Source: an uncultured Leptolyngbyaceae cyanobacterium (GTDB taxonomy: Bacteria > Cyanobacteriota > Cyanobacteriia > Leptolyngbyales > Leptolyngbyaceae). Taken from it: a stretch of 64,000 nt of DNA. Location: the NCBI GenBank assembly GCA_938023035.1, contig CALIDI010000027.1, positions 1-64,000 of the forward strand, in the 5' to 3' direction. Both the position numbers and the translations under genes were made by a program. Positions 17,706-26,774 of the stretch are shown in pieces. Under the pieces are notes generated by a model that worked only from the letters and a program-made list of their open reading frames with translations, was not told the origin of the DNA and searched no databases. Every line of letters starts with the position of its first letter. Position 1 is the first letter of the stretch.

Positions 17706-19538
17706 ATGACCCCTCCCCCCCGCAGCTTTGCTGCCTCCTCTCGCCCACATAACTTGCTGCCACGGCCAACAGCCAAGCCATTGCCCCTGCGTAGGGAGCC
17801 GCGTAAACAGGCTTCCTACGCTGCCATCGTGGAGCCGACGGTTAACCGCTTACTATTGGTTTGGGGAATATTGGTCGGTGGTCTAGGATTACTGGCAATT
17901 AATCTATTTTATGTGCAAGTACGCCAGGGGGCAGTGTTAAAAGAGTTAGCACGCCAACAGCAACAAATATTTTTGCGCCCCTTCGTACCACGGCGGCACA
18001 TTGTTGATCGGACTGGCACAGCAGTCGCGCTCGATCGCCCGGTTTACAGCCTATTCGTTCATCCTAAGTTATTTAAAGAACCCAAAGAAGACGTTGCTGC
18101 CAAGCTTGCGCCTATCTTAAATCGGCCCGTCCCTGAACTGGTCAAAGCATTCAATGAGCGCAAAAGTGGCATTCGGCTCGAGCACGCTATGGCTGAGGAT
18201 GTTGCTGAGCGAATTCAGAACCTCCAGCTAGATGGGTTAGAACGCATTCAATACCAGCAACGGTTTTACCCCCAGCGGGATGTTCTCGCCACGATTGTGG
18301 GTTATACCAATATGGATCACCGGGGCCAAGCTGGGATTGAATTAAGTCAGCAAAAACTACTGGAGCGGGAAGTAAAAGCCCTGCGGTTGACTCGTATGGG
18401 AGATGGTTCCCTTATGCCAGACCAAGTGCCGGGTGGTTTTTTGAATGTAGACGACTTGCAATTACGCCTAACTGTAGATACGCGGCTTCAGCGGGTTGCC
18501 CTGGCTGCCCTACGTCAACAAGTTAAGCAATTTCAGGCAAAACGGGGCGGAGTAATTGTCATGGATGTTCGCAATGGGGCGATTCTTGCCATGGCCGCTG
18601 AACCATCCTATGACCCTAACCAGTATTTCTCTGTACCGATTGAGCGATTTAAAAACTGGCTATTAAGTGACCTATATGAGCCTGGCTCGACCTTTAAGCC
18701 AATTACCGTAGCGATCGCCCTAGAAGCAAAGGCAATTAAGCCTGACAGTACCTTCAATGATGCAGGGAGCATTACCGTAGATGGACACCAGATCGGTAAT
18801 GCCTATCGTAGTAATCACGGGCGCATGAGCCTCACCGACATCGTTCAGTACTCTAGCAACATTGGCATGGTGCGCATTGCCCAGCAAATGAAATCCACCG
18901 ACTACTATGACTGGCTCAAGAAAGTGGGTCTAGGTAGCCCCGTTGGCATTGACCTGCCGGGGGAAATCGGGGGGCAGTTTAAGCCGAAGGAAGTCTTTAC
19001 CCAATCGCGGATTGAGCCAGCCGTAACGGCGTTTGGGCAAGGTTTCTCCCTTACACCTTTACAACTAGTGCAACTCCATGCCGCCCTAGCCAATGGCGGC
19101 AAACTGGTAACCCCGCATTTGGTGGATGGCCTGTATGATAGCCAGGGCAACCTCTACTGGCAACCAAACCGGCGACCGCCCCAGACCGTATTCTCCGCTG
19201 AAACCACCAAAACAGTGCTACCCATGATGGAGGCAGCCGTCAAAACCGGCACCGGTAAGAATGCCCAAATTCCCAACTATCGGATTGCGGGTAAAACCGG
19301 CACAGCCCAAAAAGCCGTGGCTGGCGGCTACTCGAAAACAGCCAAGATTACTAGTTTTGTTGGTATCTTACCCGCCGATAATCCGCGCTATGTCGTGCTT
19401 GCTGTGGTAGATGAACCCAAGGGAGGAACCTCCGCTGCTGGTTCAACCGTCGCAGCTCCAATTGTAAAGACGGTAATGGAGTCTCTCATTACTTTGGATC
19501 AGATTCCTCCCAGCACGGCTAATCACCTGTCCAACTAA
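17706..19538 (+). CDS. ftsI: Penicillin-binding protein FtsI (class B, septal)
   Basis: A 610-residue class B transpeptidase for septal peptidoglycan. An N-terminal membrane anchor (LLLVWGILVGGLGLLAINLFYV) precedes the pedestal domain (RHIVDRTGTAVA). The transpeptidase motifs are Ser328-x-x-Lys331 (GSTFKP), Ser383-Ser384-Asn385 (YSSNIG) and Lys530-Thr-Gly (AGKTGTAQ), all intact. It sits in the inner membrane facing the periplasm. The ATG at 17706 is used because the alternative TTG at 17694 overlaps the previous gene. It forms a pair with the FtsL-like gene. Confidence 0.93.
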   Translation: MTPPPRSFAASSRPHNLLPRPTAKPLPLRREPRKQASYAAIVEPTVNRLLLVWGILVGGLGLLAINLFYVQVRQGAVLKELARQQQQIFLRPFVPRRHIVDRTGTAVALDRPVYSLFVHPKLFKEPKEDVAAKLAPILNRPVPELVKAFNERKSGIRLEHAMAEDVAERIQNLQLDGLERIQYQQRFYPQRDVLATIVGYTNMDHRGQAGIELSQQKLLEREVKALRLTRMGDGSLMPDQVPGGFLNVDDLQLRLTVDTRLQRVALAALRQQVKQFQAKRGGVIVMDVRNGAILAMAAEPSYDPNQYFSVPIERFKNWLLSDLYEPGSTFKPITVAIALEAKAIKPDSTFNDAGSITVDGHQIGNAYRSNHGRMSLTDIVQYSSNIGMVRIAQQMKSTDYYDWLKKVGLGSPVGIDLPGEIGGQFKPKEVFTQSRIEPAVTAFGQGFSLTPLQLVQLHAALANGGKLVTPHLVDGLYDSQGNLYWQPNRRPPQTVFSAETTKTVLPMMEAAVKTGTGKNAQIPNYRIAGKTGTAQKAVAGGYSKTAKITSFVGILPADNPRYVVLAVVDEPKGGTSAAGSTVAAPIVKTVMESLITLDQIPPSTANHLSN

Positions 19539-19687
19539 AATGACTGTAGGCAGTTTAGCTTGTCTGCCACAAGTAATCCTTACCGCTGACAAATAGCCTC
19601 TCAGCGGTTCGGTGCAGCGTGTTTATACCATGATTCTCTTGCAGATAGGCTTCGCCAAGGCTTACTCAATCCAGGGCTTGATCAACA

Positions 19688-20380
19688 TTATTTTTCGTTA
19701 TCAATGCTTGCAGCTTTTTGGATATGTGGCATTTGAGCATCTAAGCAGCGTTGCACGATCGCATCTATCTCCAAACCAACAATGCTTTGCTCTTGTAGCA
19801 ATGGGTTGGTAGAGCTAACAAAGGTAACCACGGATTTTCCTGCCGAAATCAGGCGTTGGGTAAAGGCTAGGGTTTTACTGTTGGGGGAAGCGTAGGCAAT
19901 AAAGATAGTGTGGGCGATCGCCCCAATCATGGCATTCCGTTTGCCCGCTAGTTCAGTCGTACTGTGAGAATAGCTGGCGCTAAAGGGCGACAGTAGCAGC
20001 AGGCGACCTTCGCCGATCGCCTGTTTTTGTTCTGAAGAAAGGCGCATTTTATGGAGACTGCGGGCAGGGCAATGGATGATTGGTTGGGGGCCGTGCAGTA
20101 AAATTTTGAGGCAGTCTTGTTCGATTGGGGTGTGAAAACCCCCAATAACGGGGATTTCTGCATCTCGTAAAACCTGTGCCAAATCGTAGGTTTTGAGGAT
20201 GAGGTCGCCAAGACATTGCTTAGAGCAAAAGAGTGCGATCGCCGGTTTTTGCAACAGACCGACATCACCAATCGTATACAGAGTAGGAGCCGACTTGAAC
20301 GCCCAACTTGTTTTCAGTGAAGTCGGATAGATCAAGTCTTCAGGGATTATGCTTCCCAAATCAGGCGTAGGAGCAGTCAT
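19688..20380 (-). CDS. DprA/Smf-like Rossmann protein
   Basis: A 230-residue protein resembling the Rossmann core of DprA/Smf DNA-processing proteins. Visible elements are TLYTIGDVGLLQKPAIALFCS, a central GRLLLLSPFSAS, RNAMIGAIAHTIFIAYAS (compare the NRxIAGLS motif of DprA) and LISAGKSVVTF. It lacks the N-terminal SAM and C-terminal winged-helix domains of full DprA and is shorter, so it may be a divergent paralogue in the SLOG/lysine-decarboxylase-like superfamily. DNA binding is not certain. The start at 20380 (MTAPTPD) is used. It is convergent with ftsI. Confidence 0.65.
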   Translation of the reverse strand: MTAPTPDLGSIIPEDLIYPTSLKTSWAFKSAPTLYTIGDVGLLQKPAIALFCSKQCLGDLILKTYDLAQVLRDAEIPVIGGFHTPIEQDCLKILLHGPQPIIHCPARSLHKMRLSSEQKQAIGEGRLLLLSPFSASYSHSTTELAGKRNAMIGAIAHTIFIAYASPNSKTLAFTQRLISAGKSVVTFVSSTNPLLQEQSIVGLEIDAIVQRCLDAQMPHIQKAASIDNEK

Positions 20381-20468
20381 AGCCAATTTATGATCTCTGC
20401 AAATGGGTTGCCCTCATTTTTCAACAGTGAACCCCCAAAAAACTCTAGTGTTGGGCGCAATACAGATA

Positions 20469-20796
20469 TTAAATCTCTCCGAGAAAGATGAGTGGTTTCA
20501 GATAATTCAATAAGTTAGGTAGGTTTTCATTAACCACTGTTCACCCTTCATCAGGATCGACTGCATTATAATCATGGGTAATGACATCACGCATTCCAGC
20601 AATTTCTTCTCAGGGAATGGTGGAATATTGTTCTCTAAAGTTTTTTGGTTGCTTTGCCAATGATGGTAATGCAGCACAAAATTGCATCTTGTTTTTTGAT
20701 GTTGGCTGCCAGGTTATCAAAATCACTGCCTTCAACATAGCGAAGAATGAGTTTGATGGCTTCTACAATCTTGATTAAGGCTTCTTGATCGTGCAA
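20469..20796 (-). pseudogene. Decayed HepT-family (DUF86) RNase toxin
   Basis: Minus-strand translation gives HDQEALIKIVEAIKLILRY, then DAILCCITIIGKATKKL and a stop; after a one-base shift it continues REQYSTIP-stop-EEIAGMRDVITHDY, a third stop, then NENLPNLLNYLKPLI. The order matches HepT: N-terminal helix, the IIGxAxKxL block, and the RNase motif Arg-x4-His-x-Tyr (RDVITHDY), which is intact. The second stop replaces the Trp of the usual IPW. One frameshift and three premature stops make it non-functional. Confidence 0.75.
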
Positions 20797-20799
20797 TAC

Positions 20800-20922
20800 A
20801 GATCACTTTGGCAGAATCTAAAATATTCTTACGCCTCAACCAGTTATGACTTTTTTCGATGGCTTTTTTGCTGACACCAAATCAGCGTCACGATGCAGCA
20901 TAGCTGAAAGTTCTTCTTGCAT
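20800..20922 (-). pseudogene. MntA-like nucleotidyltransferase antitoxin remnant
   Basis: Directly upstream of the HepT remnant on the minus strand, the frames read MQEELSAMLHRDADLVSAKK and, after a one-base shift, KAIEKSHNWLRRKNILDSAK. The ELSxMLxRDxDLV stretch and the following helix fit the C-terminal half of the minimal nucleotidyltransferases (MntA) paired with HepT. The N-terminal GSFARG-type active site is missing. Confidence 0.6.
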
Positions 20923-21024
20923 CCTGATTTTTTAATCATGCAACAAAGCCATTAATTGCGCCTAACTACTTCCCCGACCAGTTTATTCATTCCCATGCTG
21001 TTGGGGGCGCTGATGCTGAGTGCA

Positions 21025-21133
21025 TGTCACTCTTGCCCTCACCCAATTTGGGAGAGGGACTTTGAGATGGCTCGGCCCCTCTTCTCCCCGGTTGGAAGAA
21101 GGGGCTGGGGGATGAGGGCCTGCAAAGGTGACA
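21025..21133. repeat. Palindromic repeat element, family B
   Basis: A 109-bp element whose ends are inverted copies: TGTCACTCTTGCCCTCA at the left and TGAGGGCCTGCAAAGGTGACA-like sequence at the right (ends 21133). The interior holds GACTTTGAGATGGCTCGGC. The same interior and left end recur at 49418-49540, and the right end (inverted) at about 33265-33290. It lies between the HepT relic and the secreted TPR gene. Confidence 0.6.
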
Positions 21134-21249
21134 TATTCTCCTGATGCTTTTGTTAGACTCCTCCATTACGCCTTGGCATAATCCTTGCGGAAAGTGCGCT
21201 GGCAGGGGTGTAGAGGGTAATGTATTGCCTCGACCAAGGGCTGTTGGTC

Positions 21250-23472
21250 ATGGTTTGGAAGAAGGGCTGTGCTGCTGGGGTTCTGGGTAGTTTACTCTTG
21301 GGGCTAGTGTCTGGGGTGCAAATTCCTTTCACGGCGATCGCAGCGCCGGCAACCACAACCGAGTCGGCAGATGCCTCAGGCGCTGAATGTACAGAACAGC
21401 GGGGGCAAATCCTAGAGCGTCTGGTGCGAGAGCTAATCTATCGCAGCCACCATTACGTCAACACCGGGCAGTTTGACCAGGCGGCCCGTGTTCTGGGGCA
21501 GGCGACCACTATGGTGACAGTGATTGCAGACCCCTTCGCTAAGACAGATATGGTGGCAAACCTGGCGGGTATTTCCGGCGGGCAGCCGAGCGCAATAGAG
21601 CAAATTGTGGGCCATGGCATTGCGGCTAAGCAGTTCGACCGGGCTTTGTTTCTACTACGACAGATTACGGACGCTAGCCAGACTCTAGAGGGTGAGTATG
21701 GGGTCGTCAATAGCCAGCGGGCGATTTTAATTCGGTTAGGTCACTACTACAACCAATTGAATCAACCGGATCAGGCGCGCTTGCACTTTGATCAGGCTCG
21801 ATCGCGGCTGCGTTTGCTGCGGGGGGATGGATTTGGCCTGATTTCAGCCCCTGTGGCGGAGGGTTATTTGAGCCTGGGGGATCGCCAAACCGCGATCGCG
21901 ATTTTGGATGAAGCCTGGCAATACACTCAGACCATGACCACCCAGGATCCGGAGTATTTAGCCAGCATTTTCAGTACAATCGCCACCACCTATGCAAAGG
22001 CGGGTGCCACCCTGCAGGCTCTGAAAATAGCCGAACAAATTCCAGTGCCGGGGGTTAAGGCGCTTACCCTGGTGACAGTCGCCCAGGCTCTGGCCACGCC
22101 GGCTTCTGGGGAGTCAGTTCCTAGGGAGGCCATCGAGCGGTTACTAACCCAGGTCGGGGATATGGCGCGTGCGCTGCCCAAACCCACCCGTGCTCAGGTA
22201 GGGGGCCGATTGGCTGTGGTCTACGCGCGTCTGGGCCGATGGCAGAGGGCAATGCAATGGGTCGATGCGATTGCCACGCCAAAAACCAAAATTCAAACCC
22301 TAGCAGAACTGGCAACAATGGGGGCTGAGCCATCTGAAAGGGCTAATCGCTTGCTCAATCGCCTGGTCAAAACCGCCCAAACAATCGAGCCTTTCTACGA
22401 GAGCGATACCCACCTTCGCCAGATCGCAGGCCGCTATTTGGCGAATTACCAGTTTCGGCTAGCCCTGCAACTGGCGACCCAACTCGATGCCACGCTGCGG
22501 TCAGAACTCTTGTTATCGCTCATTCAAGCTGCCAGTACCGCCGGGGACTTTGCCATCGCTCAGCAAGCCCTTGCGGCTTTAGAACCCGGTTGGGAAAACC
22601 AGAGCCGCTCTCTGGGGCTGCGGGCGATCGCCCTTGGCTATCTCCACAACGGTCAGGTTGGTCAGGCAATTCAACAACTGCCTCAGATCATAGACGCGCG
22701 CGATTACCCCAGTCAGGTTTTGACCCGTCTCGCGATCGCCTGGTTCTACCGACAAAATGGACAGTTGGCGCAGGCGCTAGAACAGCTCAACCAGGCCCAC
22801 AGATCCTTAACCAAGCTGGAAGATACTTCTGCCAAGCTAGAAGCCCTGGGGCAAATTGCTTTGCAATTGGAACAACTGGGGCAATCGGAGCAAGCCAGGG
22901 CTACCCAGTCGCAGGCCCTCAAAATTGCTCAAACCCTTCACCCCTCTGATGGCATAGAGTCACTAGTACGCCAATACTTGGCCGACAATGATGCTCTGGC
23001 CCTCCAGTTCATCCAATCCCTGGCCCCCTCTGCCAATCGTGATCGGCTGCTGCAGATAGCAGTGCAACAGTTACTAGAAACAGGTAGGATCGAGGCGGTA
23101 GCCCAGGCCAGCGATGACATTCAAGATCCTTATCAAAGGGTGGCCATCGGGGTAACCCTCTCTGACTATTTCAGGGCGTTGGGGCAACAGCAGACTGCTG
23201 CTGACTACTTGGCGCGATCTTTAGCGATCGCCCAGGCTTTACCAGGGCCAGATGAAGTCAGTTTTGCCGACGCCGCCCAACACGATCCCTCAATCCCGCA
23301 ACACGACCCCCTTGATCGCGGCACTCTGCTTGCAGCCATTGCCGTTCGTTATGCCGATATCGGACAACCCGCAGCCGCTCAAAAAGCCGTGCAGGCTCTG
23401 CAACAGCCGAAGGATCAACAGCACCTGCAACAACAACTCAAGTGCTATAAACCAACAAACGCAAAGTCCTAG
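21250..23472 (+). CDS. Secreted TPR-repeat protein of unknown function
   Basis: A 740-residue protein with a signal peptide (MVWKKG, then GVLGSLLLGLVSGVQIP and an AIAAPA cleavage-like site). The rest is built of helical repeats resembling TPRs, e.g. YNQLNQPDQARLHFDQA, YLSLGDRQTAIAILDEA, YARLGRWQRAMQWVDAI and YRQNGQLAQALEQLNQA. It is probably periplasmic and a protein-binding scaffold. No enzyme domain is seen. An upstream in-frame ATG at 21220 has a GAGGG site 2 bp before it; the ATG at 21250 gives the cleaner signal peptide. Neighbours give no functional clue. Confidence 0.7.
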   Translation: MVWKKGCAAGVLGSLLLGLVSGVQIPFTAIAAPATTTESADASGAECTEQRGQILERLVRELIYRSHHYVNTGQFDQAARVLGQATTMVTVIADPFAKTDMVANLAGISGGQPSAIEQIVGHGIAAKQFDRALFLLRQITDASQTLEGEYGVVNSQRAILIRLGHYYNQLNQPDQARLHFDQARSRLRLLRGDGFGLISAPVAEGYLSLGDRQTAIAILDEAWQYTQTMTTQDPEYLASIFSTIATTYAKAGATLQALKIAEQIPVPGVKALTLVTVAQALATPASGESVPREAIERLLTQVGDMARALPKPTRAQVGGRLAVVYARLGRWQRAMQWVDAIATPKTKIQTLAELATMGAEPSERANRLLNRLVKTAQTIEPFYESDTHLRQIAGRYLANYQFRLALQLATQLDATLRSELLLSLIQAASTAGDFAIAQQALAALEPGWENQSRSLGLRAIALGYLHNGQVGQAIQQLPQIIDARDYPSQVLTRLAIAWFYRQNGQLAQALEQLNQAHRSLTKLEDTSAKLEALGQIALQLEQLGQSEQARATQSQALKIAQTLHPSDGIESLVRQYLADNDALALQFIQSLAPSANRDRLLQIAVQQLLETGRIEAVAQASDDIQDPYQRVAIGVTLSDYFRALGQQQTAADYLARSLAIAQALPGPDEVSFADAAQHDPSIPQHDPLDRGTLLAAIAVRYADIGQPAAAQKAVQALQQPKDQQHLQQQLKCYKPTNAKS

Positions 23473-24062
23473 TTGTTGAGAAACCCTGGCTAACTGACAA
23501 AACTTGAACCACCCTCACCCCAACCCCTCTCTCGGCCCCCCAACGCATGGGGTAAGGGGGAAAAGGGCCTCTAGGTCGGATTTTCTGCTCTGGCTCTCCT
23601 TCTCCTCCGGTGGGGAGGTGAGGAGCAAAAAACTTGTCAGTCAACCAGTGAGAAACCAGCATTTGTAAAGATTTGTCAGCGTTTCTCACCAAATGGAAGG
23701 TGAAACCAGCAAGAATTCACGACTTATCCACCACCGGTAGATTTTGCAAAACTTGCAATAAAAAAATTAACAAGAAATTTTGGCCTGATTTCCCCTAGTT
23801 TGTGGTTTAAGTGATGGGCATAGGTGGAGATCATTCCCCAAGGATCGCCAGTCTTTGCTCCTGAAAGAAAAGATTTAAACGGGGCTTGAGCCAAAGCACT
23901 GGGTTTTTCTTGACTGAGGAGTGGGTGAAAAGCAACGAATCACCCGGTCTGGTGATTCGAGTAGATGAGGGCAAGTCCTTATTGCCTCTATAGATTGGGA
24001 TTGTTCTACCACAGGCTGCTTTTTGGAATGTATTCGCGGGATGTTTGAGGAGTAAACCGACT
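23473..24062. other. Intergenic region with inverted-repeat element
   Basis: This 590-bp spacer carries an inverted element at about 23488-23646: GGCTAACTGACAAAACTTG on the left is mirrored by AACTTGTCAGTCAACC on the right, and the interior CCACCCTCACCCC is mirrored by GGTGGGGAGGTGAGG. Below it lies AT-rich sequence around 23740-23790. No gene is supported. Confidence 0.5.
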
Positions 24063-24260
24063 GTGATCGTAAAATCGCCCCCTAGCCACGCACAACTGAT
24101 TGATTTTCTGGAGAAAGAGTTGGCGCTTTCGCCCACGTCAATTGCGATCGCGCTGCGCCACTGTGAGCAAGACCCAGGGCCGCTGCCCATGATTTTGTGG
24201 CAATATGGCCTAGTTTCCCTTGAACAGTTAGAGCAAATTTTTGATTGGTTAGAGGGCTAG
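24063..24260 (+). CDS. DUF2949 family small protein
   Basis: A 65-residue cyanobacterial protein. The segment LIDFLEKELALSPTSIAIAL followed by EQDPGPLPMILWQYGLVSLEQLEQIFDWLE is the DUF2949 pattern. Function is unknown. The GTG at 24063 is chosen because GAGGAG lies at 24047-24052, 10 bp upstream; the longer frame would start inside that site. Confidence 0.8.
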   Translation: MIVKSPPSHAQLIDFLEKELALSPTSIAIALRHCEQDPGPLPMILWQYGLVSLEQLEQIFDWLEG

Positions 24261-24821
24261 CATTATTACACGGTATTTATCATTACACCGTATTCAAAAG
24301 ACAACTGGTGCCTACTCCGTCTGCCGACCCTGCGGGCAGCAAGCGACACCCTAGATGCTCTCCTAAATTTGGGAGTAGGGGTTTAGCCTTGGCAGGCCTT
24401 CCAACAAGGGGAATGGGGGCGGTTCGGCACTCAGAGCATCGCCGCAGTCGTTAGAGCCGCTGCCTGCCAAATGAAAAACTCCCAGGGTCTCTGTGGCAAC
24501 TTTTCTGAACAGTCGGCTGAGTTTCGTCGGGTTGCCCCCCTGGCGATCGCTGAGTTTCTGGAGTTTGCGCCCAACGTCAGGGCGACCCCAGCGTCATCAT
24601 CTCCTTCCAGCCATTGGTGATGGATTGAAATCGCTAGGGAGGTCAAGCAATCCGTGACTGAGCGATCAAAGACACTTGATACCAGCCCCAGGGCTTAACT
24701 GATAGCCGTTGCCCTGTTGCTTACCATCACAGCGAGTCAGAAAGTCTACCCAAGCATGGGCAGTTGGGCACTAGGTTTTGTCCTCAGCTTTCTGACCCAA
24801 GCTACCTATTCACGGCTTCTG
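24261..24821. other. Intergenic region, gene-poor
   Basis: This 561-bp spacer contains a short imperfect direct repeat (CATTATTACACGGTATT and CATTACACCGTATT near 24260-24295) and the family A element at 24735-24796. Open frames over it look like chance; no gene is supported. Confidence 0.4.
24735..24796 (+). repeat. Short inverted-repeat element, family A copy 2
   Basis: A 62-bp element with inverted ends GTCAGAAAG and CTTTCTGAC. It shares GGTTTTGTCCTCAGC with copy 3 at 33884-33945 and lies just downstream of the squalene/phytoene synthase-like gene. Confidence 0.7.
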
Positions 24822-25682
24822 CTAGCTCGCTGTGGTTGGCTTACTCTGATTCTGATACTGATGACTGGCCGATCGCATCACAGCCGTCAAAAGTGCCATT
24901 ACATCCGTGCGGCTGAGTTTTTCCTTACCATGGGCCAAGGCATCTAACGTACCGTGGGCCAACACCAGCGGAATCCGACAAAAATCTAGAGCTGGGCCGG
25001 GTGCTAGTTTATTCGTATAAGCATCTGCCAGGGCCAGATTACGGTGCGCATAGGCATGCATATCGGCCACAGTCCAGCCATCGGGAAAGAAGTCCACGCC
25101 CCGCTCTAGATCTTCCCCATGGTTTCTAAGAATATTGACTGATTGCAGCCCCCGACCAAAGCCAATCGCCTCAGTACGGTTCGTTTCAGTGCCATCAAAC
25201 CAGGCCCACAGGTCCGATAAGAGCAGGCCAACGGCACCGGCAACGCTAAAAGTGTAGCGATCTAGATCAGCTTCTGTATGGAGTTCCCAGTTGATATCTG
25301 CCCAATAGGCCATGCGATCAGCCATCGCTGCCGTCGCATCCCAAATTCGTGGGGCGATCGTCACTGGAGCTAACAGCGCCCATTCGCGGATCCGGAGGCT
25401 GACCTCCGGCAACACGTTTTGATAGGGCCGCAAGACATCAGCGAAGGCATTGATATCAAACCCATCGCCACCGGTTTGCAGAGTTTGACTAATTTCCCTG
25501 AGCAGATGCGCCTTGACCGAATTTTCTAAGGTTGGGTGATCTTCAACCTCATCAATTGCTCGCATACAGAGATAACCCGATGCCACTGCTTCCTGCAAGC
25601 CCGACGGCAGTTGGCTAATTGGGATATAAAACGTGCGGCTCGTTTCCTGCAGAATGGTTAGAGCAGCTTTTCTCAATTCCAT
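24822..25682 (-). CDS. Squalene/phytoene synthase family protein, atypical motif
   Basis: A 286-residue trans-isoprenyl diphosphate head-to-head synthase fold. The N-terminus (ALTILQETSRTFYIPIS) is typical. The first Asp-rich motif is Asp44-Glu-Val-Glu-Asp48 (AIDEVED) instead of DDxxD. The second motif is NILRNHGED (183-191) where phytoene and squalene synthases have NxxRDxxED, so the first Asp is Asn187. The family normally joins two prenyl diphosphates (GGPP to phytoene, or FPP to squalene). The variant motifs suggest a distinct subfamily found in several cyanobacteria; the product is not known. It stands alone with no carotenoid gene beside it. Confidence 0.75.
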   Translation of the reverse strand: MELRKAALTILQETSRTFYIPISQLPSGLQEAVASGYLCMRAIDEVEDHPTLENSVKAHLLREISQTLQTGGDGFDINAFADVLRPYQNVLPEVSLRIREWALLAPVTIAPRIWDATAAMADRMAYWADINWELHTEADLDRYTFSVAGAVGLLLSDLWAWFDGTETNRTEAIGFGRGLQSVNILRNHGEDLERGVDFFPDGWTVADMHAYAHRNLALADAYTNKLAPGPALDFCRIPLVLAHGTLDALAHGKEKLSRTDVMALLTAVMRSASHQYQNQSKPTTAS

Positions 25683-25843
25683 AAATCACTCCTCAACGGA
25701 CACCACTTCTGTGAAGACTGTAGCTTGAAGTTGAACTGGATGTGTGCTTAGTTTGTAGATTTGAGTTGAATTAGCGTTGTGATTGGCGACGTAGCAATCC
25801 TGGCGATTTGCCAAAAGAAGATCGGGAATCTTTGACGGTGGGG

Positions 25844-25886
25844 TAAAAAATCAAGGGAGCAACTCCCAGTCAGAGTTACTCCCTTT
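25844..25886 (-). terminator. Rho-independent terminator downstream of msrB
   Basis: On the minus strand the arms AAGGGAGTAACTC and GAGTTGCTCCCTT form a hairpin (one internal mismatch) around a short loop, followed by GATTTTTT. It lies 54 bp past the msrB stop. Confidence 0.75.
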
Positions 25887-25914
25887 AATGATGCATGGCT
25901 TAATGATGCATGGC
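25885..25914. repeat. Perfect 15-bp tandem duplication
   Basis: TTAATGATGCATGGC occurs twice head to tail (25885-25899 and 25900-25914), between the msrB terminator and the msrB stop. It looks like a recent slippage duplication. Confidence 0.9.
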
Positions 25915-25939
25915 TCGACTCAGGTTTGCCTAAGCCGCT

Positions 25940-26443
25940 CTAAGCCTCGGCGTTTGGCACAAACTCTAGTGCTACCCCATTCATGCAATAGCGTAACCCC
26001 GTAGGGGCAGGCCCATCGTTGAAAACATGGCCCAGGTGTCCGCCGCAGCGACTACAGTGAACCTCTGTGCGCACCATGAACAAGCTGCGATCCACAGTTG
26101 TCGCGATCGCCCCCTCAATCGGTGCATAAAAACTTGGCCAGCCCGTCCCACTATTAAACTTTGTCTCAGACGTAAACAGAGGCTGTCCACAGCCCGCACA
26201 GCGATAGGTGCCAGCGGCATAATTTTTATCCAGGGGGCTGGTGCCAGCCCGTTCGGTGCCATGTTGGCGCAAAACCCGATACTGCTCTGGGGTGAGTATC
26301 TGCCGCCACTCGGCATCGGTCTTTGTCACTTCAAATTCAATTTCTGATGCTTTCATGAGATCCTCTTGCTTCGTTACCCAATTCCATAGACCAATCACAC
26401 CTACCGTCAGGGCGACTTTCCCCAACAAATGTCGTCTTTTCAT
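25940..26443 (-). CDS. msrB: Peptide-methionine (R)-S-oxide reductase MsrB, membrane-anchored
   Basis: Reduces methionine-R-sulfoxide in proteins. The 167 residues hold an N-terminal twin-Arg/hydrophobic leader ([20 protein letters not shown]), so it is probably exported or anchored in the membrane. Then come the MsrB domain: zinc cysteines Cys82-x2-Cys85 and Cys129-x2-Cys132, [11 protein letters not shown], and the catalytic Cys153 in [11 protein letters not shown]. An internal Met (residue 30) could give a cytoplasmic form. The gene is alone, with the terminator noted above. Confidence 0.93.
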   Translation of the reverse strand: MKRRHLLGKVALTVGVIGLWNWVTKQEDLMKASEIEFEVTKTDAEWRQILTPEQYRVLRQHGTERAGTSPLDKNYAAGTYRCAGCGQPLFTSETKFNSGTGWPSFYAPIEGAIATTVDRSLFMVRTEVHCSRCGGHLGHVFNDGPAPTGLRYCMNGVALEFVPNAEA

Positions 26444-26774
26444 GTTCTACCCTGTCTGGTTGAGTTATACAATCACCCAAGTTGGTCGGTCTCTCCTGAC
26501 AGGGTGCGCCCGATCAGGTGAAGACGTCTTTCGCGTTTCAGGGGCGATCCTCTGATAGCTGTTCCAGGGTGGGGATACCCCGGTTTAACCAATACGTCAC
26601 ACCTTTCTAGTTGGATGAAGCCAGCGATACCTCAGCCAGTTTGGAGTTTTCAATGATCATTGCCTAGTTTGGGCGATCGCAGGACGGCGATCGCGAATTA
26701 TCTCAGGTCATCATTTTTCTTCGCCTTTCCTATAATGTGGGTGATAATCGTTATCACTTATGAGGACTTTCCCC
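26444..26774. other. Divergent promoter region msrB / CobW gene
   Basis: This 331-bp spacer holds both promoters and, at its right end, the -10 element and Zur/Fur-like operator listed separately. Several GCGATCGC-type sites lie near 26670-26700. No gene is supported. Confidence 0.5.
26731..26756 (+). promoter_or_regulatory. -10 element and Zur/Fur-type operator upstream of CobW gene
   Basis: TATAAT at 26731-26736 is a perfect -10. Overlapping the expected start of transcription is the inverted repeat TGATAATCGTTATCA at 26742-26756 (arms TGATAA and TTATCA). This closely matches the 7-1-7 box of Fur-superfamily repressors, and the cyanobacterial Zur consensus as recalled. Placement would block RNA polymerase when metal is plentiful. 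Confidence 0.7.

Noticed and set aside
19565-19610. Terminator after ftsI
   Set aside because: CCGCTGA and TCAGCGG form a stem but no T tract follows, so a terminator is not supported.
21153-21356. Minus-strand frame over the start of the secreted TPR gene
   Set aside because: It is a shadow of the TPR gene start and has no own features.
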